The notes: a model not told the origin generated them from the letters alone. Counted from the stretch's first letter, positions 17,136 through 27,858 are shown. The stretch: 64,000 nt of DNA from Saccharomonospora piscinae (GCF_005862235.1 NZ_VCEK01000001.1:186001-250000); one strand, 5' to 3'. Translations and numbers: made by a program.

Positions 17136-18113
17136 TCACACGCGGCGTCGTTCCGGCTGTGCCCGGTCCGCGCCGCTCACGGGCCTGCGCGCCCAGATGC
17201 CGGCCAGCGTGGCTCCGGACACGTTGTGCCAGGCCGAGAACACGGCGGCAGGCAGCGCGGCCAGCGGCGCGACGTGGGCGGTGGCCAGGCTCGCCGACAA
17301 ACCCGAGTTCTGCATGCCGACCTCCACACTGACCGCCCGGCGCGCGGACTCGTCGAGACCGGCGACCCTGGCCGCGAAGTAGCCGAGCAGCAGCCCCAGG
17401 CCGTTGTGGACGATGACGGCGGCGACGAGCAACAGGCCGCTCGTGGTGACGACGTCGGCGTTGGCGCCGACCACGGCGGCGACGACGAGCACGATGCCGG
17501 TGACCGACACCAGCGGCAGGTACGGCAGGACCCGTTCCACGAGCCGCGCCGCCAGCGCGCGCACGAGGATGCCGGCCAGCACGGGGACGAGCACGATCTG
17601 CACGATCGAGAGGAACAGGTCGCCGAATCCCACGGGCAGGTTCGATCCGGCCAGCCACAACACGAGCAGCGGAGTGAGCACGGGCGCCAGCAGTGTGGCG
17701 ACCGAGGTGAGGGTCACCGACAGTGCCACGTCGCCCCGGGACAGGTAGACGATCACATTGGACGCGGTACCACCGGGAGCCGAGCCCACCAGCACCATGC
17801 CGGTGAGCAGGAGACCGGTGAGGCCGAACGTCCAGCTGACTCCCACGGCGACGAGCGGCATCACGAGGAACTGGGCACCGAGGCCCAGCAGCACGGCCCA
17901 GGGGCGCCGCAACACCAGTGCGAAGTCGGTGGGCCGCAGAGTCAACCCCATGCCGAACATGATCACGCCGAGCAGGAGCGGCACGAACGCGGCGAGCGAT
18001 GCCGTCTGCTCGGGAACGAGCAGCCCCACGAGCCCGCCCGCCAGCACCAGCACCGCGAACCAGCGGCCGGCGAACCCGGCCACCGCCGCGAGCGGACTCC
18101 GTCCTGCGCCCAT
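17136..18113 (-). CDS. Bile acid:sodium symporter (BASS/SBF) family transporter
   Basis: 325 residues with about ten hydrophobic helices. The family motifs G-V-I-M-F-G-M-G-L-T-L, G-S-A-P-G-G-T-A-S-N and the C-terminal E-V-G-M-Q-N-S-G-L are all present; the last two line the sodium and substrate sites. I chose ATG 18113 because GAGGTGGG precedes it; the TTG at 18128 is less likely. Bacterial members carry small organic anions such as pantoate or 2-oxo acids with Na+; this one's substrate is unknown. Confidence 0.9.
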   Translation of the reverse strand: MGAGRSPLAAVAGFAGRWFAVLVLAGGLVGLLVPEQTASLAAFVPLLLGVIMFGMGLTLRPTDFALVLRRPWAVLLGLGAQFLVMPLVAVGVSWTFGLTGLLLTGMVLVGSAPGGTASNVIVYLSRGDVALSVTLTSVATLLAPVLTPLLVLWLAGSNLPVGFGDLFLSIVQIVLVPVLAGILVRALAARLVERVLPYLPLVSVTGIVLVVAAVVGANADVVTTSGLLLVAAVIVHNGLGLLLGYFAARVAGLDESARRAVSVEVGMQNSGLSASLATAHVAPLAALPAAVFSAWHNVSGATLAGIWARRPVSGADRAQPERRRV

Positions 18114-18177
18114 GTCCCACCTCAGCAACCCTGTCGATGTCCGGTGTCACTCTACGGGTGGTCGTGGTCCGGGGGAC

Positions 18178-19299
18178 TCACGCGAGGGCGCTCGCCCACC
18201 GCGGATGCCGCTGCACCAGCACGGTGCCCCGGACGATGGCCTCCTTGACCACGGCACCGGTGCGGCCGGTGAGGACGGCCTCGATCGGAGTGTCGTCGGC
18301 CCGCACGGCCTGGACCAGCGCGTCGCGCCTGCCCAGGCTGATGCACCGCGTGACGTACCGGAACCGCCACGGGCGAGGTGACTCGCCGCGCAGGCGGGCG
18401 GTGATGGCGTTCGCGACGTAGGCGCCGGAGGGCAGACCGGTGGCGCAGGCCATCCGTAGTGGCCGCCCGTCGCCGGCCCGGAGCACGGCGGCGTCGCCCA
18501 CTCCGTGGACCTCAGGATGTGACACCGACCGGACGGTGGAATCCACGATCAGCCTGCCCGCGTCGTCCACGGCCAGGCCGCTGCGCGCCGCGAGGTCGGG
18601 AACCCGGAATCCGGTGGTCCACACCACCGTCCCGGTGGGCAGGACGGTGCCGTCGGTCAGGGTGAGGCCGTCGGTATGGACCTCGGTGACCCGCACCTCG
18701 TCGAGGACGTCGATACCGAGCCTGGTGAACGCCGTTCGCAGGTGGCGGCGGCCACGGTCCGAGAGCGCGGCGCCGAAGGTCCCGTCGGTCACGAGCCGGA
18801 CGGTGTGGCCGGGGAACGACTCGGCGATCTCGGTGGCGGTCTCCACACCGGTGAGGCCGCCACCGACGACGGTGACGTCGCCGCTGCCGGAGCGCAGCCT
18901 ACGGGCCAGCCTGCGGGCGCTCGCGGTGTCGTCGACGGAGAAGGCGTGCTCGGCGGCCCCCGGCACCGCACTGCGGTCACCGACGCTGCCCGCCGCGTAG
19001 ACGAGCTGGTCGTAGGGTAGATCGGCGCCGCCCGCGGTGCGCACCCCGCGCCGCTCGGGGTCGAGGGCGGTCGCGGTGTCCACGACCAGCCGTACCTTCG
19101 CGCCCCGGGCCAGTTCGCGCAGTGGAAGGTCCCGGGTGGGCTGCCCGGTGGCGAGCTGGTGCAGGCGCACGCGCTCGGTGAACCGGTCGGAGGGATTGAC
19201 CACGGTCACGGCCAGGTCCCGGTGCCGGGCCAGCGACCGGGCCGCGATCCACCCCGAGTATCCGGCGCCGATCACCACGATGCGGGTTCGGGTTGCCAT
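18178..19299 (-). CDS. NDH-2-like FAD/NAD(P) oxidoreductase
   Basis: 373 residues with AGGAG before the ATG. FAD site I-V-V-I-G-A-G-Y-S-G-W-I-A-A near residue 10; NAD site V-T-V-V-G-G-G-L-T-G-V-E-T-A-T-E-I in the middle; and the FAD-closing V-H-G-V-G-D-A-A near the C-terminus. This is the pyridine-nucleotide-disulfide family arranged like type II NADH dehydrogenase, without a redox cysteine pair. The electron acceptor is probably a quinone or soluble compound. Confidence 0.87.
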   Translation of the reverse strand: MATRTRIVVIGAGYSGWIAARSLARHRDLAVTVVNPSDRFTERVRLHQLATGQPTRDLPLRELARGAKVRLVVDTATALDPERRGVRTAGGADLPYDQLVYAAGSVGDRSAVPGAAEHAFSVDDTASARRLARRLRSGSGDVTVVGGGLTGVETATEIAESFPGHTVRLVTDGTFGAALSDRGRRHLRTAFTRLGIDVLDEVRVTEVHTDGLTLTDGTVLPTGTVVWTTGFRVPDLAARSGLAVDDAGRLIVDSTVRSVSHPEVHGVGDAAVLRAGDGRPLRMACATGLPSGAYVANAITARLRGESPRPWRFRYVTRCISLGRRDALVQAVRADDTPIEAVLTGRTGAVVKEAIVRGTVLVQRHPRWASALA

Positions 19300-19447
19300 G
19301 TCGGGCTCCTTTCGTCGTATTCCCAGTACTCCCAAGACGACGTCGCCCGCGTGGGTGTGACAGCGATGGGCCGTGAAGGGCGTCACCTGTGCGGCGGAGG
19401 CGTCGGCGGGCGCCGGGGTGGGTACTGGGGACGTGGAGGTGCGCGCG

Positions 19448-19921
19448 ATGATCGAGGTGAGCCGGGTGATGCCCGTGCGGCCGGACCGGGTGTGGGCCGT
19501 GTTGTCCGACGGGTGGACGTACGCGGGCTGGGTGGTCGGCAACGCCCACGTCCGGGACGTCGACGAGGGCTTTCCCGCCGAGGGCACCCGCATTCACCAC
19601 AAGGCGGGGATGTGGCCGCTGCTCGTGCCGGACGTCTCGGTGGTCACGGCGGTCGCGGCGGGGCGGATGCTCGAGCTGGCCGCGCGGGCCTGGTTCTTCG
19701 GGCGGGCGCGGGTGCGGATCACCCTCGACGCCGGGGGCGAGCACGCTACGCGCGTCACACTGGCCGAGGAGGCCGTCAGCGGCCCGGCGGCGGCGTTGCC
19801 GGACGCGGTGCAGGCGGCATACCTGCGGCCCCGCAATGCCGAGGCGCTGGCACGGTTGCAGGACATGGTGGTCGGGCGGACCTCGCGGGAGCGCGGTGGT
19901 CCCGCCGGAACGCCGGGGTGA
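19448..19921 (+). CDS. SRPBCC-family (START-like) protein
   Basis: 157 residues starting at ATG 19448 behind GGAGG. The opening M-I-E-V-S-R-V-M-P-V-R-P-D-R-V-W-A-V-L-S-D-G-W is the usual polyketide-cyclase/START first strand and helix. Later strands alternate as expected, with a helix ending in R-P-R-N-A-E-A-L-A-R-L. It should form a hydrophobic ligand-binding cavity. No partner is evident; the neighbour convergent with it is an SDR enzyme 14 bases away. Confidence 0.75.
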   Translation: MIEVSRVMPVRPDRVWAVLSDGWTYAGWVVGNAHVRDVDEGFPAEGTRIHHKAGMWPLLVPDVSVVTAVAAGRMLELAARAWFFGRARVRITLDAGGEHATRVTLAEEAVSGPAAALPDAVQAAYLRPRNAEALARLQDMVVGRTSRERGGPAGTPG

Positions 19922-19935
19922 ACGGGCGAACCGGT

Positions 19936-21027
19936 TCAGTCCTGGGACTGGTGGCTGGGCCTTCCCCACGGCACCGAGCACCAGCGCCGCCACAGCGGCG
20001 CGGCGGTCTCGGGTGCCAGTGCGTCGCTGGCGGTGCCCGCCCGGTCGCGCAGGCCCGCGGCGAGGCCGCTGACCGTCTCGGCGGCGTCGTGGGCCGGCAC
20101 CCAGTCCAGCGCGGTCCTGGCGCGCGTGGTGTCGGCGAGGCTGGCGCGATCGGCCAGTTCGAGCCAGCCCGGGTGCAGCGGATGCAGTCCGGTGCGCCAC
20201 GCCAGGCCACTGCCCGCGCGCAGCACCGTCCTGGGCACGACCACGCGGGGACTGCCCGCGGCGGCGGCGAGATCGGCGGCCCGCAGTACGGGTTCGGCGG
20301 CCACGTTGAAGGCGCCCGTGGCTCGCCGGTCGAGAATCGTGTGGATCGCGGCGGCGACGTCGTCGGCATGCACCACCTGAACCCGCAGATGCGGCCAGAG
20401 CGGTAGCGGCAGCCACGCCCGCCCGGTCCAGCGGCCGGGCAGCGCCACGCCCAGTAGCCAGCGAGCGAACTCGCCCGCGGCGTCGTGTTGCAGGACCGCG
20501 CACGGCCGCACCCGGCTCAGTGCGATGCCGGGATACCGGACGGCGAAGTGGTCCAGTTCCCGCTCCAGCCACGCCTTGCCCCGGCTGTAGGCGCTGCCCG
20601 CGATGCCGCCGGTCGCCCAGCCCTCGCTGACGCGGGACCACCGGGGCGCGGGGGAGTAGGCGGCCACCGACGATCCCACGACGAGCTGCCCCACCCCGGC
20701 GCGCGCGGCGGCCCGCAACACCGTGCGGGTACCCACGGTGTTCGTGCGCCACAGCGGCGGGTCGTCTCGTCGCGGGTGGATCGCCCAGGCCAGGTGGACC
20801 ACCGCGGTCGCTCCGTCGAACGCGGCGTCGAGCGTGTCCGGCGCCTCCGGGGCGCCCAGGTCGCACGGAACCCAGTCGGCGTGCCGGTAGGGCTCGGTGC
20901 CCGGCTCGGGAACCCGCCGCGCGACGCCGATGAGGGAGGTGCCACTGTCGCGCGCCAGGCTCCGCAGCAACGCCGTCCCGACGTTACCGCTCGCCCCGGT
21001 CACCACCACCGTTCCGCCGACCGTCAC
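19936..21027 (-). CDS. NAD-dependent epimerase/dehydratase (extended SDR)
   Basis: 363 residues. The cofactor motif V-V-V-T-G-A-S-G-N-V-G-T-A-L-L is at the N-terminus; S-S-V-A-A-Y and Y-S-R-G-K supply the SDR Ser-Tyr-Lys triad. The GTG start at 21027 has a poor ribosome site (AGGGG almost touching it), so the true start may lie a few codons downstream. It is divergent from a phytoene-desaturase-like gene only 63 bases away. The substrate, perhaps a nucleotide sugar or a lipid, is unknown. Confidence 0.82.
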   Translation of the reverse strand: MTVGGTVVVTGASGNVGTALLRSLARDSGTSLIGVARRVPEPGTEPYRHADWVPCDLGAPEAPDTLDAAFDGATAVVHLAWAIHPRRDDPPLWRTNTVGTRTVLRAAARAGVGQLVVGSSVAAYSPAPRWSRVSEGWATGGIAGSAYSRGKAWLERELDHFAVRYPGIALSRVRPCAVLQHDAAGEFARWLLGVALPGRWTGRAWLPLPLWPHLRVQVVHADDVAAAIHTILDRRATGAFNVAAEPVLRAADLAAAAGSPRVVVPRTVLRAGSGLAWRTGLHPLHPGWLELADRASLADTTRARTALDWVPAHDAAETVSGLAAGLRDRAGTASDALAPETAAPLWRRWCSVPWGRPSHQSQD

Positions 21028-21090
21028 ACCCCTGCTGATCCCCGCTGCGCGTCGCGGGGAAACGCGGGGACGGTGCGGAGGCCGGGTGTA

Positions 21091-22746
21091 GTGTCCCGGC
21101 GAGTGGGTACGTCACAGGCCGTGAACGCGGCGCCCTCGAACTCAACCCCCGGCGACACGGTGGACGCCGTCGTCGTCGGCGCGGGACAGAACGGCCTCGT
21201 GGCCGCGAACCTGCTGGCCGACGCCGGCTGGGACGTGCTGGTGCTGGAGGCCACGCCCCACATCGGCGGTGCCGTCCGCACGGCGGAGCTGACCGAGCCG
21301 GGTTTCCGGCACGACGTGTTCAGCGCGTTCTACCCGCTGTCGGCCGCCTCACCGGTCATCCGCGGTCTCGACCTGGAGCGGTACGGGCTGCGCTGGCGGC
21401 ACGCGCCGTCGGTGCTGGCACACGTGTTGCCCGACGACCGGGTGGCCGTGCTGTCGCGTGATCTCGACGCCACGGTGGCGTCGGTGTCGGCGTTCGCCGA
21501 GGGGGACGGCGAGGCGTGGCGCACCCAGTTCGCGCAGTGGCGGCAGGTGCGCGACCCGTTGCTGGACACCCTGTTCACCCCGTTTCCGCCGGTGCGGCCT
21601 GGGCTGCGGCTGGCGCGGGCGCTCGGAGCCGCCGACGGGGTGAGGTTCGCGCGGATGCTCGCGATGCCGGTGCGCGCGCTCGGGGAACAGACGTACCGGG
21701 GTGACGGCGCCCGGCTGCTGCTGGCGGGCAACGCACTGCACAGCGACCTGGGCCCCGGGGCCGCCGGGAGTTCGGTGTTCGGCTGGCTGCTGTCCATGCT
21801 CGGACAGGACGTCGGCTTCCCGGTTCCCGAGGGCGGTGCGGGCGGCCTCGCCGACGCGCTGGCCGCCCGGCTGCGGACCAGGGGCGGCCGGATCGAATGC
21901 GGACGCCCGGTGACCCGGGTGCTCGTGGCCAGGGGCCGGGCGGCCGGGGTGCGGGACGCCGAGGGCGGGTTCGTGCGCGCGAAGCGGGCGGTGCTGGCGG
22001 ACGTGCCCGCGCCGATCCTGTACCGGGAGCTGGTGGGGCCGGATCACCTTCCGGCCCGGCTGCTGTCCGACCTGGACGGTTTCGAGTGGGACGACGCGAC
22101 GGTGAAGGTCGACTGGGCGCTGTCCGGTCCGATCCCGTGGCGCAATCCGGCCGCGGCGGGCGCGGGCACGGTACACCTCGACAACGACCTCGACGGGCTC
22201 ACGCGCTACAGCGCCGAGCTGGACTCGGGTGCGGTGCCCCGAGAGCCGATGCTGGTGCTCGGGCAGATGAGCACCACCGACCCCACGCGGTCGCCGGAGG
22301 GCACCGAGGTGGCCTGGGCGTACACGCACGTGCCGCAGGGGCTCGCGTGGGACGACGACCGGCTGCGCCGGTTCGTGGATTTGATGGAGGAGATCGTGGA
22401 ACGCCACGCTCCGGGGTTCACGGGGCGGATCCGCCGCAGGCACGTGCTGGGCCCCGCCGATCTGCACCGGTGGCAGCCGAGTCTGGTGGGTGGTGCGATC
22501 AACGCGGGCACGGCCGCGTTGCACCAGCAGCTCGTGTTCCGGCCGGTGCCGGGTCTGGGGCGATCGGACACTCCGGTGGATCGCCTGTACCTGGCAGGGG
22601 CCTCGGCTCACCCCGGTGGAGCGGTACACGGGGGGCCCGGCGCGAACGCCGCGAAGGCGGCCCTGGCGCGGGGCGGGGTGACGGGCACGGGCTACGGGGC
22701 GATGATGCGGGCCCTGCATCGTGCGTTGTACGCCGAGCCGCGCTGA
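21091..22746 (+). CDS. Phytoene-desaturase-like FAD oxidoreductase (PYROXD2 type)
   Basis: 551 residues from GTG 21091, chosen because GGAGG stands 9 bases upstream. The N-terminal FAD motif is V-D-A-V-V-V-G-A-G-Q-N-G-L-V-A-A-N, with V-L-E-A and G-G-A-V-R-T. The C-terminal FAD segment is Y-L-A-G-A-S-A-H-P-G-G-A-V-H-G-G-P-G. These features fit the NAD(P)/FAD phytoene desaturase-like family rather than true CrtI, and no carotenoid genes are nearby. The substrate is unknown. Confidence 0.83.
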   Translation: MSRRVGTSQAVNAAPSNSTPGDTVDAVVVGAGQNGLVAANLLADAGWDVLVLEATPHIGGAVRTAELTEPGFRHDVFSAFYPLSAASPVIRGLDLERYGLRWRHAPSVLAHVLPDDRVAVLSRDLDATVASVSAFAEGDGEAWRTQFAQWRQVRDPLLDTLFTPFPPVRPGLRLARALGAADGVRFARMLAMPVRALGEQTYRGDGARLLLAGNALHSDLGPGAAGSSVFGWLLSMLGQDVGFPVPEGGAGGLADALAARLRTRGGRIECGRPVTRVLVARGRAAGVRDAEGGFVRAKRAVLADVPAPILYRELVGPDHLPARLLSDLDGFEWDDATVKVDWALSGPIPWRNPAAAGAGTVHLDNDLDGLTRYSAELDSGAVPREPMLVLGQMSTTDPTRSPEGTEVAWAYTHVPQGLAWDDDRLRRFVDLMEEIVERHAPGFTGRIRRRHVLGPADLHRWQPSLVGGAINAGTAALHQQLVFRPVPGLGRSDTPVDRLYLAGASAHPGGAVHGGPGANAAKAALARGGVTGTGYGAMMRALHRALYAEPR

Positions 22747-22787
22747 GCGCGGGGTGTCGATCGCCGCGCGTGGGGTATCCGGCGGCC

Positions 22788-23282
22788 ATGCTCGGTGTCG
22801 ACTCGGCTGACCTCGTTCTCGCCACGTACCTCAACGATCATCACGCCGCCGCGCTCGGCGGGGCGGAGCTGGCCCGGCGGCTGGCCTCGCAGCAGCGGAA
22901 CTCCCCGCACGCGGCCGAGCTGGCCGGGATCGCCGAGGAACTCGCCGCCGACCTCGGAACCGTGCGCCGGATCATGGGAGAGCTGGACGTGCCGGTGCGG
23001 GCGTACAAGGCGACGGCGGCGTGGGCCGCGGAGAAGGTCGGCAGGCTCAAGTTCAACGGGCGGGTACTGGCGTCGTCGCCGTCGAGCCCGGTGCTGGAGC
23101 TGGAAGGACTCGCCATGCAGGTGACGCTGAAGTCGGCACTGTGGCACAGCCTCCGGGCTCGCGCCGCCCGCGACGGGCGGCTGGACCCCGACGAGCTCGA
23201 CGAGCTGCTCGCTCGCGCCGAGGCACAGGCGGCGACGGTGTGGCGGCTGCACGGCCGGTTCGCCGACGCCGCCTTCACCTGA
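22788..23282 (+). CDS. Hypothetical helical protein, 164 residues
   Basis: No family recognised. The protein reads as a chain of amphipathic helices, e.g. L-A-T-Y-L-N-D-H-H-A-A-A-L-G-G-A-E-L-A-R-R and a long acidic helix L-D-P-D-E-L-D-E-L-L-A-R-A-E-A-Q-A, consistent with a four-helix bundle of ferritin-like type. The spaced H, E and Y residues are suggestive, but I see no clear di-iron E-x-x-H pattern. It lies between an oxidoreductase and the CODH-like operon. Confidence 0.65.
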   Translation: MLGVDSADLVLATYLNDHHAAALGGAELARRLASQQRNSPHAAELAGIAEELAADLGTVRRIMGELDVPVRAYKATAAWAAEKVGRLKFNGRVLASSPSSPVLELEGLAMQVTLKSALWHSLRARAARDGRLDPDELDELLARAEAQAATVWRLHGRFADAAFT

Positions 23283-23435
23283 CGCAACCCCCCGGCCGGG
23301 CCAATCCCGGTGTCGCACTCGGTGGAGTTCGTCTCTGCCGGGCGGGTGAGCCGCGGCCGCGGGCCGTGTCGCGTTGGCGCGGGTGCCCGCCGATTCGGCA
23401 TGATCGGCTCCGAGCACGGAGCGGAGGCGAGACGA

Positions 23436-25691
23436 GTGAGCATCGTCGGCACCAGGGTGGCCCGCGTCGAGGACGACAGACTCCTCTCGACCGGGGGCAC
23501 CTACCTCGACGACCTGCGTGAGGAGGCGCTGACCGGCGCCGCCCACGCGGTGTTCGTGCGCAGCCCGATCGCGCACGCGACCATCACCGGCATCGACACG
23601 ACGGAGGCGGAGGCCGCGCCGGGCGTGGTCGGCGTGTACACGGCCGCCGACCTGGATCTGGCCGAGGCGAAGGCGGGGCCGGTGGCCCAGCCGTGGCTGG
23701 CGGGCGAGGTGGTCCGGTACGTGGGTGAGCCGGTCGCGCTGGTGCTCACCGAGCATCCGTACCAGCTCGCCGACGCCGCCGAACTCGTCGATGTCGACTA
23801 CGAACCGCTCGACGTCGTCGCCGACGTCGGGACGGCCCTGGCCGGGGACACCGTGCTGCACCCGGAACTCGACGGCAACGTGGCGCAGACCCACGGCGGT
23901 GACTTCGCGGACGGCACCTTCGCCGACTGCGAGGTCGTCGTCACCAGGACGATCGAGAACCAGCGGGTGGCTCCCGCGCCGCTGGAAACGCGGGGTGCGG
24001 CCTGCGCCTGGGGTGACGACGGCCGGGTGACCGTGTGGCTGTCCACGCAGAACGCGCACTTCGCGCGGTCGGCGCTCGCGAAGGGCCTCGGTGTGGAGCC
24101 GGCCACCGTGCGGGTGGTGACGCCCGACGTCGGCGGCGGCTTCGGCGCCAAGATCGGTGCCGATCCCGAGCCGGTGGTGCTCGCGTGGGCGGCCCGCCGG
24201 TGCGGGCGGCCGGTGCGCTGGACCGAGACGCGCAGCGAGAACCTCGTCGCGATGACGCACGGGCGGGCGCAGCGCAACACGGTGACCATCGGCGGGCGCC
24301 GGGACGGGACGGTGCTGGCGTTCCGGGTGGAGGTCGTGCAGGACGCCGGTGCCTATCCGCGCGCGCTGTACCTGCCGGTGCTGACCGAACTGATGGCGTG
24401 CGGGGTGTACCGGTTCCCGGTCGTGGAGACGATGAGCCGCGCGGTGGTCACCAACACCACCCCCGTCGCCGCCTACCGGGGCGCGGGCCGGCCCGAGGCG
24501 ACGGCCGCGGTGGAGCGCGCGATGGACCTGTTCGCCGCCGAGACCGGTCTCGACCCGGCCGAGGTGCGCCGCAGGAACCTGATCCCGCCGGACGCCTTCC
24601 CCCACACCACGCCCACCGGCGCCACCTACGACACCGGTGACTACGCCACCGCGCTCGACGCGGTGCTCGCGGCGGGCGGCTACGACGATCTGCGCGCCGA
24701 GCAGGCCCGCCGCCGCGCCGACGGCGACCCGGTGGCGCTCGGGCTGGGACTGTCGGCCTACGTCGAGATCACCGGCGGCGACAATCGCGGCGACAGCGGC
24801 AGGGTGGACATCAACCCCGACGGCAGCGTCACCGCGTACACGGGAGTGTCGCCGCACGGCCAGGGCATCGACACCACGTTCGCGATGCTGTTGTCCGACC
24901 GGCTCGGTGTGCCGATGGACCGGATCACCGTGCGGCACGGGGACACCGACGAGGTCCCCCGGGGCATGGGCACGATGGGCTCCCGGTCGTTGCAGTTCGG
25001 CGGGTCGGCGGTGCGCAAGGCCGCCGACGAGGTCGTGGAGAGGGCGCGCCGCGTCGCGGCCGACGCGCTGGAGGCGTCCGCCGACGATCTCGAACTGGAC
25101 ACCACCACCGGCGTGTGGCGGGTCAGGGGCGTGGCCTCCGGGGGCACGGTGAGCTGGGCTGACGTGGCGGGCCGCGCCGAGCCCGGTGCGCTGTCGGCCG
25201 AGGTGTGGTTCGACGAGGTGGCGCCCACGTTCCCGTTCGGCGCGCACCTGGCTGTGGTGGAGGTCGACACGCAGACCGGCAAGGTCGTGCTGCGGCGCAT
25301 CGTCGCCGTGGACGACGCGGGGCCCGTGCTGAACCCGGTCACGTTCACCGGGCAGCGGCACGGCGGCCTCGCGCAGGGGGTGGCGCAGGCGCTGCTGGAG
25401 GTCATGCACTACGACGCCGACGGCAACCCCACCACGGCCACGCTGGCCGACTACTCCTTCGTCACGGCTGCCGACCTGCCGGACTTCGAGTTGGCGGACA
25501 TGGCCACGCCCACCGACCGCAACCCCCTCGGGGTCAAGGGGATCGGCGAGGCCGCCACCATCGGTTCCACCCCGGCGGTGCAGAACGCGGTGGTCGATGC
25601 CGTGGCGTACCTCGGCGTGACCCATATCGACCTGCCTGCCACCCCGCTGCGGGTGTGGGAGGCACTGACGCGAGTACGAGAGGCGGACTGA
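23436..25691 (+). CDS. CO-dehydrogenase-like molybdenum hydroxylase, large subunit (form II)
   Basis: 751 residues from GTG 23436 behind GGAGG (an ATG at 23400 has no ribosome site). This is the molybdopterin-cytosine-dinucleotide subunit of the xanthine oxidase family. The active-site loop is A-Y-R-G-A-G-R at residues 346-352: form II, lacking the A-Y-R-C-S-F-R cysteine that marks true aerobic CO dehydrogenase. Also visible are G-G-G-F-G-A-K and the C-terminal G-V-K-G-I-G-E-A with the family's catalytic glutamate. It heads an L-S-M operon. The substrate may be an aldehyde, purine or other heterocycle rather than CO. Confidence 0.92.
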   Translation: MSIVGTRVARVEDDRLLSTGGTYLDDLREEALTGAAHAVFVRSPIAHATITGIDTTEAEAAPGVVGVYTAADLDLAEAKAGPVAQPWLAGEVVRYVGEPVALVLTEHPYQLADAAELVDVDYEPLDVVADVGTALAGDTVLHPELDGNVAQTHGGDFADGTFADCEVVVTRTIENQRVAPAPLETRGAACAWGDDGRVTVWLSTQNAHFARSALAKGLGVEPATVRVVTPDVGGGFGAKIGADPEPVVLAWAARRCGRPVRWTETRSENLVAMTHGRAQRNTVTIGGRRDGTVLAFRVEVVQDAGAYPRALYLPVLTELMACGVYRFPVVETMSRAVVTNTTPVAAYRGAGRPEATAAVERAMDLFAAETGLDPAEVRRRNLIPPDAFPHTTPTGATYDTGDYATALDAVLAAGGYDDLRAEQARRRADGDPVALGLGLSAYVEITGGDNRGDSGRVDINPDGSVTAYTGVSPHGQGIDTTFAMLLSDRLGVPMDRITVRHGDTDEVPRGMGTMGSRSLQFGGSAVRKAADEVVERARRVAADALEASADDLELDTTTGVWRVRGVASGGTVSWADVAGRAEPGALSAEVWFDEVAPTFPFGAHLAVVEVDTQTGKVVLRRIVAVDDAGPVLNPVTFTGQRHGGLAQGVAQALLEVMHYDADGNPTTATLADYSFVTAADLPDFELADMATPTDRNPLGVKGIGEAATIGSTPAVQNAVVDAVAYLGVTHIDLPATPLRVWEALTRVREAD

Positions 25692-25696
25692 CAGCG

Positions 25697-26163
<467 letters not shown>

Positions 26164-26167
<4 letters not shown>

Positions 26168-26982
26168 TTCCCGCCGCACTGCGCTACCAACGGGCGTCCT
26201 CTGTGGACGACGCACTCGCCGCGCTCGCCGAGCACGGCGACGACGCCAAGCTGCTCGCGGGCGGGCACTCGCTGCTGCCCCTGATGAAGCTGCGCCTGGC
26301 CGCGCCCGAGATCGTCGTCGACATCGGCGGACTGCGGGAGCTGGCCGGTGTCCGCGACGACGGCGACGCCGTGGTGCTCGGCGCGCTGGCCCGGCACCAC
26401 GACCTGAGCCGTGACTCGCTCCTGTCCGAGCACGTGCCGCTGCTCGCGCACGTCGCCGGGGTGATCGGCGATCCGCAGGTACGCCACCGCGGCACCGTCG
26501 GGGGCTCGGTCGTCCACGGCGATCCCGCCGCCGACCTCCCCGCCGCCCTGCTGGCCTGCGACGCGGAGTTCGTGCTGCGAGGACCTTCGGGGCAGCGGCG
26601 TGTGGCGGCCACCGAGTTCTTCGCCGGCCCGTTCACCACCGCCTGCGAGCCGGACGAGTTGCTCACCGAGATCCGGGTTCCGAAACACACCGGCCTGGGC
26701 TGGGGGTTCGAGAAGTTCACCCGCCGCTCGATCGACTGGGCCGTCGTCGGTGTCGCGGTGTGCGACCGCGCGGTCGCACTGATCAACATGAGTGGCACGC
26801 CGCTGAGGGCCGGGGTCACCGAGCGGGCGCTCGCCGACGGTGCCCCGATCGCCGAGGCCGCGAAGCTGGCCGACGAGGGCACGAGCCCCGCCGACGAGCC
26901 CCACGCCACGACCGCCTACCGGCGGCATCTCGCGCGGGTGCTGACCGAGCGGACGCTGCTCCAGGCCGACCGGCTGGGCTGA
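26164..26982 (+). CDS. Molybdenum hydroxylase medium subunit, FAD-binding
   Basis: 272 residues. The FAD-binding motifs of the CoxM/XdhB family are present: A-G-G-H-S-L-L-P near residue 40 and a T-V-G-G-S segment in [18 protein letters not shown] near residue 115. It accepts electrons from the iron-sulfur subunit. It is the third gene of the operon; no maturation genes (CoxDEF, XdhC) follow. Confidence 0.93.
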
Positions 26983-27116
26983 CCGGGTGCGATTTCACGC
27001 CGCGTTGGTCCGGACCTCTCGCCGCTCCCTCGGACAGAGCAATCGCGGGCACGGCTGAGTGAGAGTGCGGCGCATCTCTCGCGTCGCCGGGCCCGCCTTG
27101 GGTACAAATACGCACC

Positions 27117-27791
27117 GTGACTAATACGAAACCCACCGTGTCCGATGAAATCTGGAACGCCTTCGTCGCCGCTCACGAGGCGAAGCTCAACGCCACAAGC
27201 GCCCTCGTGGGCGACCCGGAAAGCTTCGCCGCGATCAGCGGGAACAGCCCCGACCGTTCTCCCGAGCCGTTCGGTTCACTGTCCGATGTGGACGACGAAG
27301 TGGACCGCGCGCTGGCGACGTTGCACTCGGCCACCGCGACTCCGCTCCCACACCCGGATCATCCTGCCACGCAACTGGCCAAGGAGTCCGGCCAGCAACT
27401 CCACCAGATCGTCACGGACACCGACGAGGACATCCACCAGGAGATCTCCAAACTCAAGGACGCCAAGAGTCTCGACGACGCGGCATGGATCGCGTCGATG
27501 AAGGAGAAGGAGAAGAAGAGCGGGGACAGACTGCTCGCGGCCAACCACGCCTTCTACCAGAAGATCATGGATCGCGGGCTGGCGCACCCGGACGAACGCC
27601 CGTTCCTGATGAAGATCGCTGACGGGTTCAGCGCGGTGGTCGCCGCCGTCGTCAACTTCGTGAAGAAGGCGGCGGAGTGGCTGGTCCAGAAGCTCGAGTG
27701 GATCTGGAACAAGATCAAAGACGGTGCGGCCTGGATCTGGGACAAGATCAAGACGGCGGCTAACGCCGTCGCGCACTTCTTCGGGCTCTGA
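27117..27791 (+). CDS. Orphan protein with tryptophan-rich amphipathic C-terminal tail
   Basis: 224 residues from a GTG with only a weak ribosome site. I recognise no family. Residues ~1-140 are polar and helical (K-L-K-D-A-K, M-K-E-K-E-K-K-S). From about residue 165 the protein becomes amphipathic and Trp-rich, ending in two 11-residue repeats, W-I-W-N-K-I-K-D-G-A-A and W-I-W-D-K-I-K-T-A-A-N. They are encoded by a 33-base duplication (27699-27731, 27732-27764). Such a tail could bind or perforate membranes, or form a coiled oligomer. The gene is lower in GC than its neighbours. Confidence 0.7.
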   Translation: MTNTKPTVSDEIWNAFVAAHEAKLNATSALVGDPESFAAISGNSPDRSPEPFGSLSDVDDEVDRALATLHSATATPLPHPDHPATQLAKESGQQLHQIVTDTDEDIHQEISKLKDAKSLDDAAWIASMKEKEKKSGDRLLAANHAFYQKIMDRGLAHPDERPFLMKIADGFSAVVAAVVNFVKKAAEWLVQKLEWIWNKIKDGAAWIWDKIKTAANAVAHFFGL

Positions 27792-27800
27792 CCGGTGGAC

Positions 27801-27835
27801 GTGCGGCCCGCCGGGGCGGGTCCGGCGGGCCGCAC
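27801..27835. terminator. Bidirectional hairpin between convergent genes
   Basis: A perfect 14-bp inverted repeat (27801-27814 and 27822-27835) encloses a 7-base loop. It lies 10 bases after the orphan gene and 23 bases after the end of the convergent APS kinase gene. There is no U-tract, as is usual in actinobacteria. Confidence 0.75.
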
Positions 27836-27858
27836 GCACGGCACTCGGCGCGAAAGCC

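Noticed and set aside
21091-22746. Carotenoid biosynthesis from the phytoene-desaturase-like gene
   Set aside because: The sequence fits the PYROXD2-like branch and there is no CrtB, CrtE or other carotenoid gene nearby.
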